Shown here: in pieces, positions 58,282 to 64,000 of the stretch
Numbering within the stretch: the stretch's first letter is position 1
How the letters are laid out: each line of letters starts with the position of its first letter
Assembly (NCBI RefSeq): GCF_004327285.1
Contig: NZ_QJUI01000011.1
Coordinates: 1-64,000 of the forward strand
Length of the DNA: 64,000 nucleotides
DNA from: Phytopseudomonas daroniae
GTDB taxonomy: Bacteria; Pseudomonadota; Gammaproteobacteria; Pseudomonadales; Pseudomonadaceae
Direction: 5' to 3'
Program-made: the position numbers and the translations under genes
The notes under the pieces: model-generated
Database searches by the model: none
What the model was told of the DNA's origin: nothing
The model's input: the letters and a program-made list of their open reading frames with translations, nothing else

Positions 58282-59040
58282 ATGGCATCTGATACACGTG
58301 GTGAGTTTGAAGGTCGAGTCGTTCTAGTGACCGGTGCAGCCAGCGGGATTGGCCGGGCTGTCGCGCTAATGCTGCATGAGCGAGGAGCTAGAGTCATCGC
58401 TGAAGACAAAAGCCCGACGGTCGAGCAGCTTGCGAGACCCGGCTTGATTCCACTGATTGCGGACATCACTCAGAATGGCGCTGCCGAAACGGCAGTGGCT
58501 ACGGCGATTGCCCATTTTGGCCGCTTGGACATTTTGGTCAATAATGCCGGGTTCATCATTAACAAATTAGTTGTGGATATGACTCGCGATGACTGGGAGC
58601 GCATCCAGGCTGTCAATGTGACCGCAGCATTCCTGCACTCTCGAGAGGCCATAAAGGCGATGATCCCGAACCGAAGCGGGGCTATCGTCAACATAGTTTC
58701 CTACGCCGCTTATCAGGCATTTCCCACGATTGCGGCTTATACCGCCTCCAAAGGAGCGCTGGCCCAACTTACGCGGACACTCGCCCTGGAGGTCATCGAC
58801 CATGGTATACGCGTCAATGCAGTCGGCTCCGGCGATGTAGTCACAAACATTCTGAACGATGTCGTTGATGACGGCCCGTCATTCCTAGCCCGGCATGGCG
58901 AGAAAACGCCTATCAAACGCGCCGCTCAGCCAGAGGAAATAGCCGAAGTAGTCGCGTTTCTGGCCTCTGAGCGGGCTTCCTATATTTTGGGTGCCATAGT
59001 CATGGCAGATGGGGGGATGAGCGTGCCAGCTGGCTCTTAA
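58282..59040 (+). CDS. SDR-family oxidoreductase
   Basis: A 252-residue classical SDR. TGAASGIG near 18-25, NNAGFIINKL, VNIVSYAAYQAFPTIAAYTASKGAL with Tyr and Lys of YTASK, and C-terminal ASYILGAIVMADGGMSVP. The start at 58282 has GGAG upstream. It differs clearly from the SDR at 56126, so the two AraC/SDR pairs are not a simple recent duplication. Likely induced by the divergent AraC protein. Substrate unknown. Confidence 0.9.
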   Translation: MASDTRGEFEGRVVLVTGAASGIGRAVALMLHERGARVIAEDKSPTVEQLARPGLIPLIADITQNGAAETAVATAIAHFGRLDILVNNAGFIINKLVVDMTRDDWERIQAVNVTAAFLHSREAIKAMIPNRSGAIVNIVSYAAYQAFPTIAAYTASKGALAQLTRTLALEVIDHGIRVNAVGSGDVVTNILNDVVDDGPSFLARHGEKTPIKRAAQPEEIAEVVAFLASERASYILGAIVMADGGMSVPAGS

Positions 59041-59462
59041 CGGGAGTGGCTACGGAAGGCCATATTCCATATTTAAGATACCGGGTGTCTAAGCTTGATT
59101 TCATAGCTACAGCAGCCAGCAGCCGCGGCGTTTGCTGTAGTGATTTTTCTAGGGGGTGTGTTGCTTCGGCCTTACTCTTAGGTTCGCATAATGTATATTA
59201 TGTTAAATTCAATATTATGTCAGAGCCCCTGAATACTATGAACTGGTCAGCCTTCGTTATTGCTGGTCTCCTCGAAAAACTCTTAAACTGGTGCCTTCTA
59301 TCTAACAAGGGAGCAATCCCGCAGAGCGTTGTGGCGTTGTGGCGTGCCGCCGACCCGCGCGCTCCCAGCCTACCTGCTTCAGCTCATACAAGGATCGATA
59401 GCAGCCCACGGGCAGCTCCCCGTTTGACGCCCTGCACGGCTTTCGGCTTATGGAGGTATCCG
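59041..59462. other. AT-rich junction region without a gene
   Basis: 422 nt at the right end of the AT-richer segment. CATAAT-GTAT-ATTATG at 59187-59202 is a perfect palindrome with a further ATTATG soon after. A long frame crosses this stretch in phase with the next gene, but its composition and lack of homology argue against translation. Composition switches to very GC-rich at about 59450. Confidence 0.4.
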
Positions 59463-60233
59463 TTGGATCCTGTTACCCGCCGCACCCGGGAGGTCATGAC
59501 CCGTTACCACAAGGCCTGGATCGAACGAGACGTCGAAAGCATCCTGCAGCTCTATCACCCCGAGCTCGAATACTACGACTTCTTCAACAACCTGCGGCTC
59601 TCCTATGCCGACATGCAGGATTACGTCCGCACCGGCATGCCCAGGAATGCCGAGCAGCACATCGAGCATATCGACCGCATCCGGGTGGACGGCGACACGG
59701 CCTTCATCCAGTACTGCTCGCGCCTTTCGCTCAGGCGCAGCAGCCGCCTGGCCTCCTTCCGCGCCAGCGAGGCCATCACCGTCAAGGATGACCTGATCTG
59801 GCGTGTCCACGAATACGCCACCATGGTTCGCGACGAGCCGCTGGAGAGCCAGAGCAAGGTGCAACGCCTGGGCCTGTCGAGGCAGCAGCTGAGTGTCATG
59901 CTGCTGGATCTGGAGCAGTTCTTCGCCACGCGCAAGACCTTCCTGGAAGCCGACTTCGACCTGACCCGGCTGGCCACGACCATCGGCTACACGCGCAACC
60001 AGATGTCCTACCTGCTCAATCAGGTGCTGGGCCAGAGCTTCTACCAGTACCTCAGCCAGGCGCGGATCGACTGGCTGCTCGAGCGCCTGCGGGAAAATCC
60101 GCGACTGCGTCCGGACGACCTCGCCTTCATGGCGGGTTTCAATTCGCTGTCGGTGTTCTACCGCTGTTTCCGCGAACGCACGGGCATGTCGCCCAAGGCC
60201 TACATGAAGCAGCTGGCCAGCAAAAATTCCTGA
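59463..60233 (+). CDS. NTF2-like (SnoaL) domain fused to AraC-type HTH
   Basis: A 256-residue protein. The N-terminal 125 residues (VMTRYHKAWIERDVESILQLYHPELEYYDFF; VDGDTAFIQYCSRLSLRRSSRLASFRASEAITVKDDLIWRVHEY) fit a SnoaL/NTF2-like cone fold, which binds small hydrophobic ligands. The C-terminal AraC HTH follows (FDLTRLATTIGYTRNQMSYLLNQVLGQSFYQYLSQARIDWLL; LAFMAGFNSLSVFYRCFRERTGMSPKAYMKQL). TTG at 59463 with GGAGG six bases upstream is the best start. It probably senses the substrate of the FAD enzyme and ABC transporter just downstream. Confidence 0.78.
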   Translation: MDPVTRRTREVMTRYHKAWIERDVESILQLYHPELEYYDFFNNLRLSYADMQDYVRTGMPRNAEQHIEHIDRIRVDGDTAFIQYCSRLSLRRSSRLASFRASEAITVKDDLIWRVHEYATMVRDEPLESQSKVQRLGLSRQQLSVMLLDLEQFFATRKTFLEADFDLTRLATTIGYTRNQMSYLLNQVLGQSFYQYLSQARIDWLLERLRENPRLRPDDLAFMAGFNSLSVFYRCFRERTGMSPKAYMKQLASKNS

Positions 60234-60305
60234 CGGGCACGGAAGAAAGACGCCGGGCCGCCCGCACTCCTAACCTCCGTCATGCACGTTGATTGGGAGT
60301 CGCAA

Positions 60306-61712
60306 ATGCCGGCCTGGAAACATGTCAGTCTGTGGATGGATCAGCTTGGCGAGACGGTCGCCGCTCGTCCCTGCCTGGATCAGGATCGCGATGTGGACGT
60401 CGCCATCATCGGCGCCGGCTTCACCGGCCTGTGGACGGCGTACTACCTCAAGCGCCAGGCGCCGCAGCTCAACATCGTCGTCCTCGAAGCCCAGACCAGC
60501 GGTTTCGGCGCCTCCGGCCGCAACGGCGGCTGGCTGATCGGCGGGATGCTCGGCGAGGCACGCCTTCTCGGCCACCTGAGCGCCGAACGACGCAGGCAGG
60601 CGTACCGGCTGTTGCAGGCCATCCCCGACGAGGTTCAGGGCGTCCTCCAGCGCGAGGGGATCGATTGCCACTACCGCAAGGCGGGCATGCTCAACTGCGC
60701 GGCGCGCTACCCGGAACAGGCGACCCGCCTGCGCCAGGAGTTGCAGGCCCTGTACGAAGAGGGCCACGACGAAAACGATTACCGCTGGCTGGATCAGCAG
60801 GAGCTGGCGGCCCAGGTGCGCATCCCCGGCGCCTATGGCGCGATCTACTCGCCGCATTGCGCGACCATCAGCCCCGCCCGCCTGGTGCGCGGCCTGGCCG
60901 ATGCCGTCGAACGCCTCGGCGTGAGCATCCATGACCAGAGCCCGGTCAGCGACTGGCGCGGACGTGAAATCCGTACCGACAAGGCGCGTATCCGCGCGCA
61001 GTGGGTGGTGCCCGCCGTGGAAGGCTACGCCGCGGATTTCGCCGCCCTGAAAAGAATCCAGATCCCCGTTCAGAGCATGCTGGTGGCCACCGAGCCGCTG
61101 TCGGCGGAGCGCTGGGAACGGATCGGCCTCGAGCGGGGCCAGGCCTTGTGCGAGCACAGCCGCCAGGTCACCTACGCTCAGCGAACCCTGGACGACCGCC
61201 TGGTGTTCGGCGCCCGCGGCGGGTATCGCTTTGGCGGTCGCCTGCGCGCGGACTTCCAGCTCAGCGAGGGTGAAATAGGCCTGCGCCGCATGCTCATGGA
61301 ATCGCTCTTCCCCTCGCTGCGCGGTGTGCGCCTGACCCATGCCTGGGGCGGCAACCTGGGCATGGCCCGCCGCTTTCGCCCGCACATGCTGTGCGACAGG
61401 CAACAGGGCCTGGCCCTGGCCGGCGGTTTCGGTGGCGAGGGCGTGGGCGCCACGCACCTGGCGGGGCAGACCCTCGCCGACCTGATCCTCGAGCGCAGCA
61501 GCAGCCGCGTCGAACAACCCTGGGTGATCCGGGAGAAGCCCCTGTCGACACTGCCGACCTGGGAACCCGAGCCCTGCCGCTGGCTTGCCTACAAGGGAAT
61601 CATGTCGGCATTCGCCAACGAGGATCGCCTGCTGGCAGATCCGAACACCGCGCCCTGGCGCAGGACGCTGGCGAGCAGCATTGCCGCGAGCCTGGAACGG
61701 CTGATGCGCTGA
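60306..61712 (+). CDS. FAD-dependent amine oxidoreductase (DAO family, PuuB/DadA-like)
   Basis: A 468-residue oxidoreductase. FAD fold VAIIGAGFTGLWTAYYLKR (GAGFTG at 36-41), second element SGFGASGRNGGWLIGGML, and C-terminal GGFGGEGVGATHLAGQTLADLIL. VFGARGGYRFGGRL and HAWGGNLGMARRFRPHM belong to the substrate half. Relatives oxidise gamma-glutamylputrescine, sarcosine-like or opine-type amines. GGGAG precedes the ATG at 60306; an in-frame ATG at 60282 is possible. Followed after 154 nt by an amino-acid ABC operon, suggesting import and oxidation of one compound. Confidence 0.87.
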   Translation: MPAWKHVSLWMDQLGETVAARPCLDQDRDVDVAIIGAGFTGLWTAYYLKRQAPQLNIVVLEAQTSGFGASGRNGGWLIGGMLGEARLLGHLSAERRRQAYRLLQAIPDEVQGVLQREGIDCHYRKAGMLNCAARYPEQATRLRQELQALYEEGHDENDYRWLDQQELAAQVRIPGAYGAIYSPHCATISPARLVRGLADAVERLGVSIHDQSPVSDWRGREIRTDKARIRAQWVVPAVEGYAADFAALKRIQIPVQSMLVATEPLSAERWERIGLERGQALCEHSRQVTYAQRTLDDRLVFGARGGYRFGGRLRADFQLSEGEIGLRRMLMESLFPSLRGVRLTHAWGGNLGMARRFRPHMLCDRQQGLALAGGFGGEGVGATHLAGQTLADLILERSSSRVEQPWVIREKPLSTLPTWEPEPCRWLAYKGIMSAFANEDRLLADPNTAPWRRTLASSIAASLERLMR

Positions 61713-61866
61713 ACCGAATCACCCATAAGAAAGAGCCACACGACTGCCGGCGCAGAGCCGGCCCGCAACACTTGCCAACTGCCTAGAACGCCTCGTGATG
61801 CCGGTACGCACCCGCCGCCGGCCGCGGAGCGCTCAGTTCCAATATCAATAATGAAAGGAGTTGACC

Positions 61867-62676
61867 ATGTCCATGCAGTGCACACTCAGCAAGTCCCGGT
61901 TCAACGGAACCGCAGCGAGTCTCACCAGGCTCCTGCGCCCGCTCACCTCGCTGTTGCTGGCCGGCTCGCTGGCCTTCGCCGGCGTTGTCCAGGCCCAGAC
62001 CTACAAGGTCGGCACGACCACCTCCGGCATGCCCTTCACCTTCCTCGACCTGGATTCGGAAGAAATCCAGGGCTTCGTTCCGGATCTCATGCAGGCCCTG
62101 GCCGACGAGCAGGATTTCACCTACGAGCTGGTGCCCAGTCGCTTCGACTCGCTGATCCCGGCCATCGGCACCGGCAAGATCCAGATCATCGCCGCCCCCA
62201 TGTACATCACCGAGGAAAGGGAGAAGGTCGTCGATTTCACCCAGCCCATCTACACCTATGGCGAAGGCTTGCTGCAGCAGGCCGGCGACGCCACCGACTA
62301 CCGCAGCCTCGACGATCTGAAGGGCAAGGTCGTCGGCGTCGAAACCGGCACGACCTTCATCGAAATCCTGCGCAAACGTGGCGACATCAAGGACATCAAG
62401 ACGTACGGCTCGTCGGTGGATCTGATGCGCGACGTGGCCCTCGGCCGCGCCGATGTCGGCCTGTGGGATGCGCCGATCCTCGCCTTCCAGTTGCAGAAAA
62501 ACCCCAACGCCAAGCTGAAGATGGCACCCGACTACCGCGCCCAGATGGCCGGCAGCATCGGCTTCTCCGTCAAGGATGGCGATAGCGAGCTGTTGAAGAA
62601 GCTCAATGACGGCCTCGACGCGCTGAAGCAGGATGGCCGCCTCGACGCCCTGTTGAAGAAGTGGACGCTCGAGTGA
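61867..62676 (+). CDS. Polar amino-acid ABC transporter substrate-binding protein
   Basis: A 269-residue family-3 periplasmic binding protein. It has a long signal peptide with basic n-region ending VQAQ (about residue 44). The core has TTTSGMPFTFLDLDSEEIQGFVPDLMQALADEQDFTYELVPSRFDSLIPAIGTGKIQIIAAPMYITEEREKVVDFTQP and LKGKVVGVETGTTFIEILR, as in His/Arg/opine-binding proteins. AAAGGAG lies upstream of the ATG. It is first gene of the binding protein-permease-ATPase operon. Confidence 0.9.
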   Translation: MSMQCTLSKSRFNGTAASLTRLLRPLTSLLLAGSLAFAGVVQAQTYKVGTTTSGMPFTFLDLDSEEIQGFVPDLMQALADEQDFTYELVPSRFDSLIPAIGTGKIQIIAAPMYITEEREKVVDFTQPIYTYGEGLLQQAGDATDYRSLDDLKGKVVGVETGTTFIEILRKRGDIKDIKTYGSSVDLMRDVALGRADVGLWDAPILAFQLQKNPNAKLKMAPDYRAQMAGSIGFSVKDGDSELLKKLNDGLDALKQDGRLDALLKKWTLE

Positions 62677-62730
62677 CATCGGGTTCTCGAACCGCTGGTT
62701 CCTTTCAAGCTGTGACGAGATCGCCTAGTC

Positions 62731-63372
62731 ATGATCGATAACGTTCTTCAGTTCCTGCCGCTGCTGCTGGCGGCCTCGGTGGTGACGGTGAAGGTTTCGC
62801 TGCTGGCCCTGCTCGTGAGCAGCGGGTTGGGCCTCGTTCTGGCGTTGCTGAAACTCTCGCCCAAGCGGGCGCTTGCCTATCCGGCAGGCGCCATGATCAA
62901 CATCATCCGGGGTTTGCCGATCCTGATCGTGCTGTTCTACATGTACTTCGTCCTGCCGGAGCTGGGTATCGACCTGACGGCTTTCGAGGCCGGCGTACTC
63001 GGCCTCGGGATCGGCTATGCGGGCTACCAGGCGGAAATCTTCCGTGCCGGCATCCAGGCCGTCGACCAGGGCCAGGTCGAGGCGGCCAAGGCCATCGGCA
63101 TGAAGTCCAGCATGACCATGCGCCGGGTCGTGCTGCCGCAGGCCCTGCGCATCAGCCTGCCGCCCTACGCCAACACCTTCACGATGATCCTCAAGGATTC
63201 GTCGCTGGTCTCGACCATCACGGTGGCGGAGATGACCCATGCCGGACAGCTGATCGCCTCCGCCACCTTCCAGAATCTGACGGTTTACACCCTGACCGCC
63301 CTGCTCTACCTCGCCATGAGCCTGCCGCTGCTGTTCCTGGTCGGCTGGCTCGAACGGCACCTGCGTCGATAA
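62731..63372 (+). CDS. Polar amino-acid ABC transporter permease
   Basis: A 213-residue HisM/HisQ-type inner-membrane permease with about five helices. EAA loop [76 protein letters not shown] single permease gene is present, so the channel is presumably a homodimer. Start ATG 62731 with a poor ribosome site, 54 nt after the binding-protein gene. The ATPase follows 14 nt on. Confidence 0.92.
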   Translation: MIDNVLQFLPLLLAASVVTVKVSLLALLVSSGLGLVLALLKLSPKRALAYPAGAMINIIRGLPILIVLFYMYFVLPELGIDLTAFEAGVLGLGIGYAGYQAEIFRAGIQAVDQGQVEAAKAIGMKSSMTMRRVVLPQALRISLPPYANTFTMILKDSSLVSTITVAEMTHAGQLIASATFQNLTVYTLTALLYLAMSLPLLFLVGWLERHLRR

Positions 63373-63386
63373 GGGAGGGAGTTTCC

Positions 63387-64000
63387 ATGATCAAGCTATC
63401 CAACGTGCGCAAGCACTACGGCAACCTCGAGGTGCTCAAGGGCATCAGCCTGGAAGTGGCCAGCGGCGAAGTGGTCTGCCTCATCGGCCCCTCGGGCTCC
63501 GGCAAGTCGACCCTGCTGCGTTGCATCAATGCCCTGGAAACCTACGACGGCGGCGACATCCTCATCGGCGACAAGCGCGTCGATGCGCGGAGCAAGGACA
63601 TCCACGAGTTGCGCACCCAGGTGGGCATGGTGTTCCAGCGCTTCAACCTGTTCCCCCACCGCACGGTGCTGGAGAACGTCATCGAAGGCGCCGTGCACGT
63701 TCGCCGTGAACGCAAGCAGCACGCCATCGACTACGCCATGGCGCTGCTGGAAAAAGTCGGCCTGCACAGCAAGCGGGACTGCAAGCCCCAGCAGCTTTCC
63801 GGCGGGCAGCAGCAACGGGTGGCCATCGCCCGCGCCCTGGCCATGCGGCCGGCGGCGTTGCTGTTCGACGAACCCACCTCCGCGCTCGATCCGGAACTGG
63901 TCGGCGACGTGCTGGGCGTCATGCGCGAGCTGGCCGACGAGGGCATGACCATGGTCGTGGTCACCCATGAAATGGGCTTCGCCCGCGAGGTCGCGGACAA
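63387..64000 (+). CDS. Polar amino-acid ABC transporter ATP-binding protein (cut by window end)
   Basis: The first about 204 residues of a HisP/GlnQ-type ATPase. Walker [11 protein letters not shown]-loop [17 protein letters not shown], signature [16 protein letters not shown], Walker [18 protein letters not shown]-loop [14 protein letters not shown], after which the window ends. AAGGGAGGGAG precedes the ATG. About 40 residues should be missing. It completes the three-gene import system. Confidence 0.93.
   Translation, partial: MIKLSNVRKHYGNLEVLKGISLEVASGEVVCLIGPSGSGKSTLLRCINALETYDGGDILIGDKRVDARSKDIHELRTQVGMVFQRFNLFPHRTVLENVIEGAVHVRRERKQHAIDYAMALLEKVGLHSKRDCKPQQLSGGQQQRVAIARALAMRPAALLFDEPTSALDPELVGDVLGVMRELADEGMTMVVVTHEMGFAREVAD

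Noticed and set aside
59046..59462. In-frame N-terminal extension of the NTF2/AraC gene
   Set aside because: The stretch is AT-rich, lacks homology to the family, and a GGAGG-TTG start at 59463 lies exactly at the domain boundary.
60270..61517. A 415-codon minus-strand frame opposite the FAD oxidoreductase
   Set aside because: The FAD motifs and ribosome site on the plus strand are clear. The opposite frame is low-complexity Ala/Gln/Val/His.

Overview
This window is a Pseudomonas-type chromosome (Pseudomonas sensu lato, possibly the mendocina/oleovorans group). The evidence is the gene order infA-bpt-aat-trxB / ftsK-lolA-rarA-crcB-serS-cysG, a complete mexS/mexT-mexEF-oprN efflux locus, Pseudomonas-style REP sequences and GC-rich coding. 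No rRNA, tRNA or CRISPR was found. The last gene (an ABC ATPase) runs off the right edge. || Layout. 1-11 kb: conserved housekeeping genes. These are translation initiation factor IF-1, the two N-end-rule aminoacyl transferases, thioredoxin reductase, the DNA translocase FtsK, lipoprotein carrier LolA, RarA, a fluoride channel, SerRS and siroheme synthase. 11-14 kb: an orphan TRAP dicarboxylate-binding protein, a GT4 glycosyltransferase and a DsbB-type protein. 14.3-22.7 kb: the MexEF-OprN RND efflux pump with its LysR activator MexT and the oxidoreductase MexS. 22.8-26.1 kb: gluconate uptake and phosphorylation (gntR / gntK-gntP) with a repeated TAGCGCT motif in the divergent control region. 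|| 27.0-33.6 kb: the most interesting block. It is a tightly overlapping operon of a TonB-dependent receptor, a 1290-residue CobN-family chelatase-like protein carrying a signal peptide and a C-terminal membrane anchor, an ExbB/TolQ-like proton channel and a DUF2149 protein with ExbD-like topology. It suggests an energised cell-envelope device that imports and/or strips metal from a tetrapyrrole or metallophore. 33.8-42.0 kb: a carbohydrate/stress-type cluster (DUF3182, alpha/beta hydrolase, DUF2238, two SDRs, a Lys-rich small protein, two GH13 enzymes). || 42.3-54.7 kb: a catabolic locus in two divergent halves. The leftward half has an aldehyde dehydrogenase, a DapA-family lyase, a truncated MFS transporter, an FAD amine oxidoreductase and a GntR regulator. 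The rightward half has a second GntR regulator, a quaternary-amine-type ABC transporter with two different permeases, a proline-racemase-family protein with altered active-site residues, and a GATase1/AraC regulator. Together these resemble the hydroxyproline (or hydroxyproline-betaine) route to alpha-ketoglutarate. || 54.7-59.45 kb: an AT-richer accessory segment with two divergent AraC/SDR pairs. The first pair is bracketed by inverted repeats. 59.45-64 kb: GC-rich again, with an NTF2-like/AraC fusion regulator, a second FAD amine oxidoreductase and a polar amino-acid ABC transporter, probably one uptake-and-oxidation unit.
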